From contig JAQBPB010000067.1 of the NCBI GenBank assembly GCA_028287745.1, positions 1 through 64,000 of the forward strand: a DNA stretch of 64,000 nt, given 5' to 3'. The DNA comes from Chloroflexota bacterium (GTDB taxonomy: Bacteria > Chloroflexota > Chloroflexia > Chloroheliales > Chloroheliaceae). Below the pieces are notes generated by a model. The model was not told the origin of the DNA. It saw nothing but the letters and a program-made list of their open reading frames with translations, and ran no database searches. The position numbers and the translations under genes were made by a program. Positions 54,250 through 63,441 of this stretch are shown in pieces. Positions within the stretch are counted from its first letter, which is position 1, and every line of letters begins with the position of its first letter.

Positions 54250-56172
54250 ATGATTAATAATTTTCAGATAGACGAAGAAGAAGCTCTCCTGCCGGAACGC
54301 CCGGTAACTGATGACCTGGAGTTGCTTCTGGCGGCCCTGCCGTCTCACATTCGCCAATCTTTGGAGATGCAGGACGACCGCGCCAGCTTGTTGGAAGTAG
54401 TAATGGACCTTGGCCGGGAACCCGAGGCGCGCTACCGGAATCGTGAGGTATCATTAAGCCCTCGCGAAGTTACCGAACCCGATATAGAAAATGTAATTAA
54501 AAATATCGGCACCTTTGGCAGTGATAACCGGGCCGGTATTGAGCGTACCTTGCACCGTATTTCGGTAATTCGAAACCGGGCCGGAAAGCCGGTCGGCCTG
54601 ACCTTGCGTATTGGCCGGGCCGTCTTTGGGACAATCGGGATTATTCGCGACCTGGTTGAAAGTGGGCAAAGCATTCTGCTGGTCGGTAAACCGGGTGTTG
54701 GTAAGACCACCCTGCTTCGTGAAACCGCCCGGGTGCTGGCCGACGAACTGCATAAACGGGTTATTATTGTCGATACCAGTAATGAAATCGCCGGGGATGG
54801 CGATATTCCGCATCCCGCTATTGGGCGCGCCCGCCGGATGCAGGTAGCCCGGCCTGACTTGCAGCATAATGTCATGATCGAAGGCGTGGAAAACCACATG
54901 CCTGAAGTAATTGTTATTGACGAAATCGGTACTCAGCTCGAAGCCGAAGCTGCTCGCACCATCAACGAACGCGGTGTCCAGTTGATCGGTACGGCTCACG
55001 GTGTTTCGTTGGAAAACCTGATGCTGAACCCGACCCTGTCCGACTTGATTGGCGGTATCCAGAGCGTCACCCTGGGTGACGAGGAAGCCCGCCGCCGGGG
55101 TACCCAGAAATCGGTCCTGGAACGCAAAGCACCGCCGACCTTTGACGTGATGGTTGAAATTCGCGAGCGCGACCGCCTGGCGGTCCATCTGAGCGTGGCC
55201 GATACGGTCGATGCTATCTTGCGGGCCCAGCCCTACACTACCCAGATTCGTTTCCGTAACGAAAAGGGTGAAATCGAAATTTATGAGGAAGAGAACGACC
55301 CGGAAACCGCCGGACCAGGCCAGAACGGTCAAACTACTTTTGATATGAGTATGGCTTCCTTTGGCTTTGGCCCCGGCCAGAATTACGCGGGCGGCGGCGG
55401 GCGCGGCCGGGGTTATGGCAGCGGCACCCACGGCGCAACGACCATGCCGGGCGGTTTTGAAAGAGGCCGCAAAGTTGGGCGCGGTCCCCAGGCCATCTCT
55501 CCTTTAGAAAGAGGTGGAGGGGCAGGCGCGGCGGCCCGGGCCGTCCACTCAACCACCATCCAGACCGCGCAAGAGCCGGTAGTCCTGCCTATCGCAACTC
55601 CGTCGAACGGTAAAACCGCGCGCGATGGCGAAAAAAAGGGTAAACTGGTTGCCGGTAAGTTAAAACCCCTGCGGATTTACCCGCACGGTGTAAACAAAGG
55701 CCGCCTGGAAAATGTCGTCAAGCAAATGGGCTTACCGGCCGATATTGTGCGCGATATTGGAGACTCCGACCTGGTGCTAACCCTGAAGAACTATTACCGG
55801 CAGAAGCCCCTTTCGCTGCGCCAGGCCGAAACCGAAGGTATCCCGATTTATATCCTGAAGAGCAATACGGCGGCCCAGATTGAAGGAATTATGGCCCAGG
55901 TCTTTGGCGTGGAAGCCCCTTCAAGCACTGAGCTGGAAGATGAAGACCTTACTACAGCCGCGATGGACCTGGACTCAGACCCGGTGAAGTCCGCGATTTA
56001 CCAGACCGAAGATGCCATCAACCAGGTAATGTCGCGCAACCAGGCTATCGAACTGCCGCCGCAAAACTCTTTTATCCGTCGTTTGCAACACCAGATGGCA
56101 GAGCGTTACAATCTACTGTCCCAAAGCCGTGGCCGGGAACCGTACCGCCGCGTTAAAATCTACCCCCAATAG
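54250..56172 (+). CDS. Ycf45-like R3H-domain AAA ATPase
   Basis: 640 residues. N-terminal region to about 120, then a RecA/AAA ATPase: Walker [14 protein letters not shown] (about 144), Walker [13 protein letters not shown] (about 220), ending near 330. A Gly-rich low-complexity linker (about 375-430) leads to a basic region and a C-terminal R3H domain ([17 protein letters not shown]) that binds single-stranded nucleic acid. The core resembles chloroplast/cyanobacterial Ycf45 and SpoIIIAA-type ATPases; the role is unknown. The next gene, a c-di-AMP receptor, starts 9 bp after its stop. Confidence 0.85.
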   Translation: MINNFQIDEEEALLPERPVTDDLELLLAALPSHIRQSLEMQDDRASLLEVVMDLGREPEARYRNREVSLSPREVTEPDIENVIKNIGTFGSDNRAGIERTLHRISVIRNRAGKPVGLTLRIGRAVFGTIGIIRDLVESGQSILLVGKPGVGKTTLLRETARVLADELHKRVIIVDTSNEIAGDGDIPHPAIGRARRMQVARPDLQHNVMIEGVENHMPEVIVIDEIGTQLEAEAARTINERGVQLIGTAHGVSLENLMLNPTLSDLIGGIQSVTLGDEEARRRGTQKSVLERKAPPTFDVMVEIRERDRLAVHLSVADTVDAILRAQPYTTQIRFRNEKGEIEIYEEENDPETAGPGQNGQTTFDMSMASFGFGPGQNYAGGGGRGRGYGSGTHGATTMPGGFERGRKVGRGPQAISPLERGGGAGAAARAVHSTTIQTAQEPVVLPIATPSNGKTARDGEKKGKLVAGKLKPLRIYPHGVNKGRLENVVKQMGLPADIVRDIGDSDLVLTLKNYYRQKPLSLRQAETEGIPIYILKSNTAAQIEGIMAQVFGVEAPSSTELEDEDLTTAAMDLDSDPVKSAIYQTEDAINQVMSRNQAIELPPQNSFIRRLQHQMAERYNLLSQSRGREPYRRVKIYPQ

Positions 56173-56181
56173 AGCATAATT

Positions 56182-56514
56182 ATGAAAATGGTTATTACAG
56201 TAGTGCAGGGTAAGGATGCGGGTTCATTGACCGATAAGCTGGTAGCGAAGCGGTTTGGTGTGACTCGCATCAATACCAGTGGTGGGTTTCTTCGTGAATC
56301 AAACGCGACCTTTTTGATTGGCGTTCAAGACGAGCAGTTAGACGAAGTTATAAGTGTCATCCGGGCCACCTGTAAGACCAGAAGCCATTTCTTGAACCCG
56401 ATGCCGCCCATGAGCGAGCCGGGTGGGGAAATTTATATGCCGAACCCGGTAGAAGTCCAGGTCGGGGGAGCTACAATTTTTGTGGTTGCAGTGGACAAAT
56501 ACCTCCGTTTGTAA
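56182..56514 (+). CDS. Cyclic-di-AMP receptor (PstA/DarA family)
   Basis: 110 residues of the PII-like CdAR fold. Matches DarA in VQGKDAGSLTDKLVAKRFGVTRINTSGGFLRESNATFLIGVQDE, including the GFLRE and NxTxLIG segments that contact the ligand. It binds c-di-AMP as a trimer and signals by changing loop conformation. ATG 56182 lies 9 bp after the Ycf45-like gene, so the two are probably co-transcribed; this suggests the ATPase may be a target. No diadenylate cyclase is in the window. Confidence 0.93.
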   Translation: MKMVITVVQGKDAGSLTDKLVAKRFGVTRINTSGGFLRESNATFLIGVQDEQLDEVISVIRATCKTRSHFLNPMPPMSEPGGEIYMPNPVEVQVGGATIFVVAVDKYLRL

Positions 56515-56590
56515 TACTATATTCCGGTCTTAACTGGTTTTATCGGGTATTTTTGGGAGATGCCGCTTGTTGGAAAACCCTTTCGACTGG

Positions 56591-56613
56591 GAGGCAGCTT
56601 GTTGCGCTGCCTC
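56591..56613 (+). terminator. Hairpin after the c-di-AMP receptor gene
   Basis: GAGGCAGC / GCTGCCTC, 8 bp with a 7-nt loop, no T-tract. Possible terminator or mRNA end. Confidence 0.35.
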
Positions 56614-56735
56614 ATAAGCTTCTCTTAGGTAGGACTTTTGCCTGGCTTAATTGCTTTAACTTTGGGTTAAATGGATAATTTTAAGCTCATCAACGCAAGT
56701 CCTGTTATAAAAATGCTCGTAAAGAATGGAGCGGG

Positions 56736-57707
56736 ATGCCTCAGGAATTTCTAAATCAACTTCAAAATGTATTTAATACGGCTATAAGCATTCTACAGGT
56801 AGTAGCTACTTTTCTGGTAGCTTTCCTGGTAGTGCTTTGGATGACACTTTGTTTCTGGACTTTTCGGGACATTCAGGCTCGTACGCGGGACCTTGTAGCG
56901 CAAATATTCGCCACTTTACTGGTTTTCTTCTTTAATATTCCGGGAGTGTTGCTCTATATCCTGGTGCGGCCGAAAGAAACCCTGGTCCAGGTTTACGAAC
57001 GCAGCTTGCAGGAAGAATATATGCTCCAGGACCTGGAGGAGCGCGAAATCTGCTCGACCTGCCGGGTTAAAACCCAACCGGATTACAGCTATTGTTTCAA
57101 TTGTCGCACCCGGCTCCGGCGTGACTGCCATAGCTGCGGCCAGTTGATCAAACTTAAATGGGCCAGTTGCCCTTTCTGCGGTACACCTCAAAAAAGCAAG
57201 CACCGCGATACTGTCGCCACCACCGCCGGTGGCCTGGGCGCTCCCCGGCCCCAGCCGAATCGGCCCGCTCAACAACCGGCCTCCACTGCGCTGGTCGCTA
57301 GCACCGCCGGTGAACAGGGTTACCTGGCTACTAACCAGTACTCGCCGGTCATAAATGTCTATGACCCTAACCCGGCTAATACCCAGAATTTGCCCCCGGT
57401 AAATTCTCAACCCTATGCTGATGGCGGCGGTAACGGCGTCTACCAGGCAACCGATACGGATTACCCTTACCGGCCACGCGGCAACGGCAACGGCAGCACG
57501 AGCGCGTTGCAAGATCCTTCCAGCCAGATTACCGGTGAGAATGAACCTGTAAAGGTAACCAGGGATTCTGAAGAATCGCTGGCCCCGGATTTACCCTCAG
57601 GCGGGTCCGATTACAACCAGGCAACCCAGAAGTATGAGGCGAAGCCGCCCCGGCCGTCAAAAAACGACGGCACCGGACCAAATAGCACTCGTCCTTCCAA
57701 AAAGTAG
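56736..57707 (+). CDS. Membrane protein with double zinc ribbon and disordered tail
   Basis: 323 residues. Two hydrophobic helices (about 20-45 and 55-80) are followed by a short amphipathic linker. Two CXXC zinc ribbons come next (CSTCRVK/CFNC and CHSC/CPFC, about 105-150) and then a 170-residue low-complexity tail rich in Pro, Asn, Gly and Ser. The zinc-ribbon protein is of unknown role; ribbons often mediate protein contacts. ATG 56736 is preceded by TGGAGCGGG. It is 220 bp from the c-di-AMP receptor and followed by a strong terminator. Confidence 0.8.
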   Translation: MPQEFLNQLQNVFNTAISILQVVATFLVAFLVVLWMTLCFWTFRDIQARTRDLVAQIFATLLVFFFNIPGVLLYILVRPKETLVQVYERSLQEEYMLQDLEEREICSTCRVKTQPDYSYCFNCRTRLRRDCHSCGQLIKLKWASCPFCGTPQKSKHRDTVATTAGGLGAPRPQPNRPAQQPASTALVASTAGEQGYLATNQYSPVINVYDPNPANTQNLPPVNSQPYADGGGNGVYQATDTDYPYRPRGNGNGSTSALQDPSSQITGENEPVKVTRDSEESLAPDLPSGGSDYNQATQKYEAKPPRPSKNDGTGPNSTRPSKK

Positions 57708-57747
57708 CTTCCGGTTTCATGCCCTGAACAGGTCCAAAATTATGGAT

Positions 57748-57781
57748 AATAAAAAGCCCGCTGGTTGGCGGGCTTTTTATT
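57748..57781. terminator. Bidirectional terminator
   Basis: AATAAAAAGCCCGC / GCGGGCTTTTTATT, 14-bp perfect stem, loop TGGTTG. It ends both the zinc-ribbon gene and the convergent GNAT gene. Confidence 0.9.
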
Positions 57782-57787
57782 ATTGAG

Positions 57788-58396
57788 TTAATCCTGGAGG
57801 GTAAACCAGCCGGGGCTGGGGGCCTCAAATTCGGAGGCCAGGCAGTCCATATAAACGTCATCGTAGCGCTTACCGGCAAGCTGTTGGGCCTCACGCCAGC
57901 GGCCAATTTCTTTGAAACCGGCTTTTTCGTAAGCACGAAGGGCCCGTGTGTTAAAGCTCCCGGTAGTGAGTTGAATAGTATGCAGGTTTAGAAAACGGAA
58001 GCCGAAATCTACCGTTAATTTTACCGCTTCGGTGCCGTACCCTTTGCCCCAGTAATCCTTATCAAAGATTGATATACCTAATACCCCGCTTTGATTGCGC
58101 TGGTTTACCCGGTAAATCCCGCACACGCCAATCAGTTTTACTTCCGGCAAAGCAAAAATCCCGAAGTTTGCGCCGCCCTCTTTCCGGGTAAGCTGGAATG
58201 TTTCGGCCTCTTTTTCACGCGTGGGCATCGAAAAAGAGCCATCGCTAAGGATGCTTAGCTGCGGGTCCTGGATGGCCTGGACCCAACTATCCAGGTACTC
58301 ATCCAGCCAGGGACCTAAACCTACCTGCCTTCCCTGTACATTGAGCGTATTTGCTTTGATACCTTCTTTATTTTTTGCGGTTTGATTATCTGACAC
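57788..58396 (-). CDS. GNAT acetyltransferase (RimJ/RimL-like)
   Basis: 202 residues of the RimJ/RimL-SpeG branch. AcCoA-binding motifs: GICGIYRVNQRNQSGVLGISIFDKDYWGKGYGTEAVKL (split) and a C-terminal helix RALRAYEKAGFKEIGRWREAQ. It acetylates protein N-termini, polyamines or antibiotics; the target is unknown. The start is GTG 58396, since ATGGAG gives a ribosome site 6 nt upstream; the ATG at 58408 is part of that site. It is a single gene converging on the zinc-ribbon protein gene. Confidence 0.88.
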   Translation of the reverse strand: MSDNQTAKNKEGIKANTLNVQGRQVGLGPWLDEYLDSWVQAIQDPQLSILSDGSFSMPTREKEAETFQLTRKEGGANFGIFALPEVKLIGVCGIYRVNQRNQSGVLGISIFDKDYWGKGYGTEAVKLTVDFGFRFLNLHTIQLTTGSFNTRALRAYEKAGFKEIGRWREAQQLAGKRYDDVYMDCLASEFEAPSPGWFTLQD

Positions 58397-58522
58397 TATT
58401 ATCTCCATATTTAGCTTAAATACCTGCTTGTACTATACCAGATGGAAGAAAAGTCGTCAATCCTATTTTCTTTAACAAACGGGTAATAATATTGCCGGCC
58501 CATGACCGGCAAGTTGTTTTAA

Positions 58523-58563
58523 TTAAAAAAGGCCCTGTCACTGAAAGACAAAGCCTTTTTTAA
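58523..58563 (-). terminator. Terminator of the Gld operon
   Basis: Stem 58523-58539 with 58547-58563; on the minus strand RNA it is fully paired (two G-U), followed by a T-rich arm. It lies just past the DUF4340 stop. Confidence 0.8.
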
Positions 58564-58581
58564 TTCTGGCGAGTTTCCGGC

Positions 58582-59295
58582 CTATTTGGTAGGTGTCGCC
58601 GCCGTAGTAGGCGCTTCGGTTGTCGGTGGTGCCGTGGTAGGCACAGGTGCCACCGTCGGCGTTCCGCCCGTGGGTGAAGGTGTAACGCTTGGTAAAGGCG
58701 TCAAAGGGTTGCCCGCCGGGGCAATCGTGGGCGCTGGGGTGGGTGGTTTGGTCAGCCAGCCATTGATCGTATCCACGAAGAAGGAATTGACCGTCCAGAC
58801 GCGGGCATCCTCGGCCAGTTTAACATAATAGTTTTTGGTGGCCGGGTTCACACTGCCGAATTGGAGTGTTTTAGTGCCGCTACCGGCTGTCGCCAGTGCA
58901 ACCGTCAGCGAAGGATTGTCCAGGCCAAAAGTTTTCAGGTCCCCAGCCTTATCGGCTGGCACCAGGGTTGACCCCTTCAAGCTTTTAACCTGGTTCAGGG
59001 TATCGGTAATGACTGCGCTATCCAACTCTACCGTTGAAGGGGCTACCTGCTTCCAGACGTTGTTTTCCAACTTCAGAGTAGTCGTCCCGGTGATAGTCTT
59101 GATGTCCAACTGATTGATCGTTTCGGTTGCAGGCAGGTTAAGAATCTGCAAGTCTTTTTCTGCCTGCGAAACGGTTGGAGTCGCGCTAACCACCGAGCTG
59201 GTAGCGGCATTATTATTGCCCTGGGTCAGCAGCACAAAGGCCAGCAAGACCCCGAAAATCCCCAGGACTATAAATGCACCTAAGTATCTTCTCAT
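58582..59295 (-). CDS. DUF4340 membrane protein
   Basis: 237 residues: one N-terminal membrane helix (about 5-25), then a DUF4340 beta-rich domain. Features are LDIKTITGTTTLKLENNVWKQV, TLNQVKSLKGSTLVPADK, FGLDNPSLTVAL and VNPATKNYYVKLAEDARVWTVNSFFVDTIN. A Pro/Thr/Ala-rich tail (about 190-237) closes it. Last gene of the GldA-GldF-GldG operon, starting at the base after the GldG stop. Known families share this arrangement in gliding and other bacteria; substrate unknown. Confidence 0.88.
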   Translation of the reverse strand: MRRYLGAFIVLGIFGVLLAFVLLTQGNNNAATSSVVSATPTVSQAEKDLQILNLPATETINQLDIKTITGTTTLKLENNVWKQVAPSTVELDSAVITDTLNQVKSLKGSTLVPADKAGDLKTFGLDNPSLTVALATAGSGTKTLQFGSVNPATKNYYVKLAEDARVWTVNSFFVDTINGWLTKPPTPAPTIAPAGNPLTPLPSVTPSPTGGTPTVAPVPTTAPPTTEAPTTAATPTK

Positions 59296-61020
59296 TTATC
59301 GCCTCTTCCACCAGGCGTATAACCCGATAAGCAGAATAATCACGGGTAACCCCAGGAAACTAAACCAGAAAGTCAGGCTTGACTGGCTAGAGTTGACTGT
59401 AAAGGGAACGTTATCAGCGGTACGTGAGGTAATCACTATATTGTTCGCCGACTCGTTCAGGTAGTTCATAGCGTTGATAAAGAAGGTGTTGTTGCCAATG
59501 GCCTGGCTCAACACCTGGTCGCTAATAACCGAAGGACTGCCCAGCAGCACAATGCGGGTATTCAAAGGTTGGCCGGAAGCTGCCCCACCGGCCGCCGGAG
59601 TGGCCGTAGCAGCGGCTGTTGTAGCGGCGGCGGTAGTTGCACCTGGCGTGCCCGGTGTAGTGGCCGGGGTGGCGTTAGGCGCCGGGGCTGGCTGGCTGGC
59701 CGGTTGCTCGATTGAGGCGGCTACGACCAGTGGCCCGCGCACGTCATTTTGCTCAAACTCGGCTGTCTGCGGCGGGATAGTGGTTTTCAGGTAAGAGTTC
59801 TGGCTGGTTTTCAGCAATTCGTTTAAATTCGCTGTACTAGCCGGGTCCTTATTGATACCGGTCGCCTGCAAAACGAAAACGTTCTGGCCCTGCAAACCGC
59901 CTGTAATATCGCCCGAACCGGTTATGTCAGGCACCAGGAACGTCGGACTCTGCTGGGCCCGTTTAGTCGGGTCCTGCTCTACGATAACGCCCCGAGAGAA
60001 GCTGACTTTCCAATCGGCCAGCAAGTCGTTGACGTTAGTAGCCTGGGCGGCCTCCTGGTTCCCGGCAATATCATAGGCAATCATAGCCTTGCCACCCTGT
60101 CTCAGGAAGGTGGTAATGCGGGTTTTTTCCTCGTCGGAAAACTTGCCGCGCGGCCCTGCGATTAACAAAATATCGTTGTTCGGGTTTAGATTAACCGGGG
60201 TAGCCGCTGCCGGGGCAGCCGCGCCGGTTGATGTGGCCGGGGTAGAAGTCCCGGTAGCAGTGTTATAGACTTCCACCGTGAAGTTGTTGTCGGTCAAAGC
60301 CTGGACCGCCGTACTCAGCGAGTTGCCGGTCTGGGCGACCGTGGTGGACAGTTCCTGGTGACCGGTCGTAATAAGCACACGCCGGGTAACACCGGTTTCA
60401 AGCCGTAAGAGCGCCCGGGTAAGCGTTTGTTCATCTACTGAACTGACCTGTTCGCGCCGGGTACCCATCTCAAAGACCACTGCCGGGTCACTTTTGATTC
60501 CGTAGCGCTGGACGGCAATCGGGTCCAGTTCGGCGTTAATGGACTGGACCTGCAATTTATCAGTCCTGGCGGCATACTGCTTGAGTAGGTCTGAAGCACT
60601 CTGCTGCTGCGTCTGAGTATTTTGCGAATAGAAAATAGTCGCCGTAACCGGTTGTTTAAGGGTTTCCAGCACTTTCACGCTGCTATCACTGATAGTAAAA
60701 TTCTTGTTTTTGGTCAGGTCAAATTGGACATTGGTGCGCTGGAGCAGCACGTTTGCCAGGACAATAATACCCAACAGGGCCACAATTACTACAATGCCGC
60801 TGATAGTGCTGCTGACGCGCTGGCGGCCCAGGCGGCGCTGCCAGATTTCCGGGTTGGTAGCGGCAAAGACCGCCACGCAGATTGCCAGCACCAGTAAACC
60901 CAGCAGGATGTACCATTCGAAGCGGCGGACTGCCACCAGGCCAATAATTACTACTACCAGTAACGGAGCGGCCAGGAAGCCCAGCAGCCTGCCGATTTGT
61001 TTGATCAGACTTCGGCTCAT
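59296..61020 (-). CDS. GldG-like ABC transport auxiliary protein
   Basis: 574 residues. Three N-terminal helices (about 12-32, 35-52, 70-92) and one C-terminal helix (about 552-571). The extracytoplasmic domain is the DUF4350/GldG type, with VTRRVLITTGHQEL and GPRGKFSDEEKTRITTFLRQGGKAMIAYD. An Ala/Thr-rich stretch (about 450-490) is again seen. It partners the GldA-GldF ABC exporter; the substrate is unknown. Starts 2 bp after the permease gene. Confidence 0.9.
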   Translation of the reverse strand: MSRSLIKQIGRLLGFLAAPLLVVVIIGLVAVRRFEWYILLGLLVLAICVAVFAATNPEIWQRRLGRQRVSSTISGIVVIVALLGIIVLANVLLQRTNVQFDLTKNKNFTISDSSVKVLETLKQPVTATIFYSQNTQTQQQSASDLLKQYAARTDKLQVQSINAELDPIAVQRYGIKSDPAVVFEMGTRREQVSSVDEQTLTRALLRLETGVTRRVLITTGHQELSTTVAQTGNSLSTAVQALTDNNFTVEVYNTATGTSTPATSTGAAAPAAATPVNLNPNNDILLIAGPRGKFSDEEKTRITTFLRQGGKAMIAYDIAGNQEAAQATNVNDLLADWKVSFSRGVIVEQDPTKRAQQSPTFLVPDITGSGDITGGLQGQNVFVLQATGINKDPASTANLNELLKTSQNSYLKTTIPPQTAEFEQNDVRGPLVVAASIEQPASQPAPAPNATPATTPGTPGATTAAATTAAATATPAAGGAASGQPLNTRIVLLGSPSVISDQVLSQAIGNNTFFINAMNYLNESANNIVITSRTADNVPFTVNSSQSSLTFWFSFLGLPVIILLIGLYAWWKRR

Positions 61021-61022
61021 TA

Positions 61023-61763
61023 CTACTCACCCCTCCGCATTTTCAAAATTTGGACCGTGATGCCCAGGAAAAGAATTATGAGCGTCACATAGTAAAAAAT
61101 GTCTTTGAGGTCGGGCGAGCCGCGCGAGAAGCTGTCAACGTGTGACTGTAAAGAAGCGTAATTAAGGGCTACCGACCACCAATCGCCGCTGGTAGGACCG
61201 CTGGTTACAAACAGTGGGCCGAGGAACCATAACACGATGCAGACCAGGATGCCGATGACAGCTGCCACGGCCTGGCTCTGGGTCAGGGATGACGCCAGGA
61301 TGCCAAAGGCGGCGGCCACACCGCCCACCAGGAACAATCCCAGGTATCCGGAAAGGACCGGGCCCCAGTCCGGCCGACCGCCAAACATAACCATCAGCAA
61401 AATATAGAAAAAGGTGAAAGCCAGGGTTAGCAGCAACAGCACCGCTGTCGCCAGAAATTTACCAAGCACTACTTCCCAGTCCCGGACAGGTGAAGTAAGT
61501 AACAGTTCCAGCGTGCCGGTTCTCTGTTCCTCGGCGATCAAGCGGATAGTAATGATCGAAACGAAGATTAACAGGAAAAACCCGACGCTGCCCGACCAGC
61601 CCCGCATAATGGTGTTCAGTTCGGCGGTGCTGGGGGACTGGTTGAAAAAAATGCTAAATAGCGCCCCGCTGAAGGCCAGGAAAAAGGCCATCATAATATA
61701 GGCAATAGGCGAGGCGAAATAAGCGTACAACTCGCGTTGCGTAATATAATATGTATTCTTCAT
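61023..61763 (-). CDS. ABC-2 type permease, GldF-like
   Basis: 246 residues with six hydrophobic segments. N-terminal NTYYITQRELYAYFASPIAYIMMAFFLAF is the typical ABC-2 lead, and TLELLLTSPVRDWEVVLGKFLA the coupling region. It forms the membrane part of the GldA/GldF exporter. Placed 6 bp after the ATPase gene and 2 bp before GldG, in a tight operon. Whether gliding occurs in this organism cannot be said; the same gene group occurs in non-gliding bacteria. Confidence 0.9.
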   Translation of the reverse strand: MKNTYYITQRELYAYFASPIAYIMMAFFLAFSGALFSIFFNQSPSTAELNTIMRGWSGSVGFFLLIFVSIITIRLIAEEQRTGTLELLLTSPVRDWEVVLGKFLATAVLLLLTLAFTFFYILLMVMFGGRPDWGPVLSGYLGLFLVGGVAAAFGILASSLTQSQAVAAVIGILVCIVLWFLGPLFVTSGPTSGDWWSVALNYASLQSHVDSFSRGSPDLKDIFYYVTLIILFLGITVQILKMRRGE

Positions 61764-61769
61764 GCTTTT

Positions 61770-63176
61770 TTATTCTCGCTCAGACTCGGTAGAGTTTTGG
61801 TCTTTTTCAGCCCCTGGCAAAATCGCTTCTTTGCCAGAGTCCTGTTCCTGGCTGGACCGGTCTTTGGGAGAGGCGGTCAGGAAGGAGGGAGCCGCTTTGC
61901 GCTTGCCAGCCGTTTGTTCCTGCGCCTTTCCTACCGGGTAAACTCTTTGTCGCGCATTCGCGGGATTGCGGCCTTGCCGGTGCCCGATTTCCTGGCTGTT
62001 CAGCTCGGCTTCGGTTTCGACAATTTCACCCGGTTCAGTGTCTAACTCGTCCAGTTCATCATCGTCTTGGGCCGGTCGTATTCGGGATACAGGCTGGCCT
62101 GCTTCGCTTTCCAACTCCTCAAGGTCCTCAGCGGTTTCGTTCTCTTCTTCCAGCCGGGCTAAATCCTCGGTAATCAGATTGACAAAGATTTCTTCAAGAG
62201 TTGGTACAACCAGGCCAATCTCGCGCAAGCCCCAACCCTGCTGGATAATCGCGTTAGCAAGACTTTCGCGAATATCGGCGTCCGGGGTAACTTTAAGATT
62301 GAAATGCGCGGTTTTGTCCGGATCGTTGGATAGAGAAGTGTCCACTTCCTCTCCGGTGACCGCCGGGGCCAGGTTGCCCTGAGAGTCTATACTGGCCGTA
62401 ACCTGGGTGGTGGGCCGTTCGACCTGCAGCACATTCGGCCACTGGGCCAGAAACTCCTGGATGGCCTGCTGCGGCCCGCGCACTTCCAGTCTTAAGCGTT
62501 CGGCGCTGGCTCCCTGGCGTTCCAGGTTAGCCAGGGTATCCTCGACCAGCACGCGGCCCCGGTTAATTATTACTACCCGGTCGCACAGGGCGTTTACTTC
62601 CGGCAAAATATGGGTGCTGAGAATCATCGAGTGGTTACCGGCCAGGTCGCGGATAACTTTACGAATCTCTATGATCTGCCGGGGATCAAGACCAACTGTC
62701 GGTTCGTCCAGGATAATCACCTGGGGATTGTGAATGATAGCCTGGGCCAACCCGACTCGCTGTTTGTAGCCGCGTGAGAGCTTGGAGATTACCTTTTCGC
62801 TTACATCGGTAATCCGGCACAACTCCATGACTTCCTCAATCCGGCGCTTGCGGCCTTTGGAAGGTACTCCCCGGATTTTGGCGGTAAAATCAAGATATGC
62901 CCGGACGGGCATCTCGGTATATAGCGGTACGGTTTCCGGCAAGTAACCTAACCGCCGCCGGACTTCCATCGGCTTATCCACTACATCATAACCGGCAACT
63001 ACGGCTCGTCCGCCATCTATCGGTAAATAACCGGTCAGCATCCGCATGGTGGTAGTTTTACCCGCTCCGTTCGGACCTAATAGTCCTACAATCTCACCTT
63101 TTTTTACTTCAAAAGACAGATCGCGCACGGCGGCCCTATCACCAAAGTATTTAGTCAGTTTTTCGGCTTCTATCAT
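61770..63176 (-). CDS. ABC transporter ATPase, GldA-like, with long acidic tail
   Basis: 468 residues. Walker A GPNGAGKTTTMRML (about 32), signature LSRGYKQRVGLAQ (about 137), Walker B VIILDEPTVGLDP (about 155) and switch His STHILPEVNALC. After the ATPase (to about 320), a 150-residue tail is unusual: first Glu-rich (LARLEEENETAEDLEEL), then Asp-rich (DDDELDELD), then basic and Gln/Ser-rich. It may be disordered. First gene of the operon. Promoter TTGACT (63255-63250), 17 bp, TAAAAT (63232-63227). Confidence 0.92.
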   Translation of the reverse strand: MIEAEKLTKYFGDRAAVRDLSFEVKKGEIVGLLGPNGAGKTTTMRMLTGYLPIDGGRAVVAGYDVVDKPMEVRRRLGYLPETVPLYTEMPVRAYLDFTAKIRGVPSKGRKRRIEEVMELCRITDVSEKVISKLSRGYKQRVGLAQAIIHNPQVIILDEPTVGLDPRQIIEIRKVIRDLAGNHSMILSTHILPEVNALCDRVVIINRGRVLVEDTLANLERQGASAERLRLEVRGPQQAIQEFLAQWPNVLQVERPTTQVTASIDSQGNLAPAVTGEEVDTSLSNDPDKTAHFNLKVTPDADIRESLANAIIQQGWGLREIGLVVPTLEEIFVNLITEDLARLEEENETAEDLEELESEAGQPVSRIRPAQDDDELDELDTEPGEIVETEAELNSQEIGHRQGRNPANARQRVYPVGKAQEQTAGKRKAAPSFLTASPKDRSSQEQDSGKEAILPGAEKDQNSTESERE

Positions 63177-63226
63177 GTTTTTCTTTTACTAGTTTCTCTT
63201 GTTGAAAACATTGCAATAGCTTAGGC

Positions 63227-63255
63227 ATTTTAACCATGCTTGAGTAGATAGTCAA
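63227..63255 (-). promoter_or_regulatory. Promoter of the Gld-type ABC operon
   Basis: TTGACT (63255-63250), 17-bp spacer, TAAAAT (63232-63227). Start near 63220, leader about 44 nt. Confidence 0.65.
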
Positions 63256-63405
63256 ACTGCTCATTCGACTCCTTACAATAAAATGCCGGTTTATAGCTTA
63301 AACAGGTCAAACCAGCCCCCCTGGAATTCTTGTAAAGAAAAACTTACAATTTTCAGGACGAAGTGAACCGGAAAACCTTGAAAAAGAAACATTTTTGCCT
63401 TTTAC

Positions 63406-63435
63406 TTGACAAAAATATTAGTGCTTAGTTATAAT
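63406..63435 (+). promoter_or_regulatory. Consensus promoter directed toward the right window edge
   Basis: Perfect TTGACA (63406-63411), 18-bp spacer, perfect TATAAT (63430-63435). Start near 63442. It would drive a transcript through the gene-free end. Confidence 0.7.
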
Positions 63436-63441
63436 CCCCAC

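Noticed and set aside
54454..55431. Minus-strand frame of 325 codons inside the Ycf45-like gene
   Set aside because: Antisense to an intact ATPase with clear Walker motifs; low-complexity composition.
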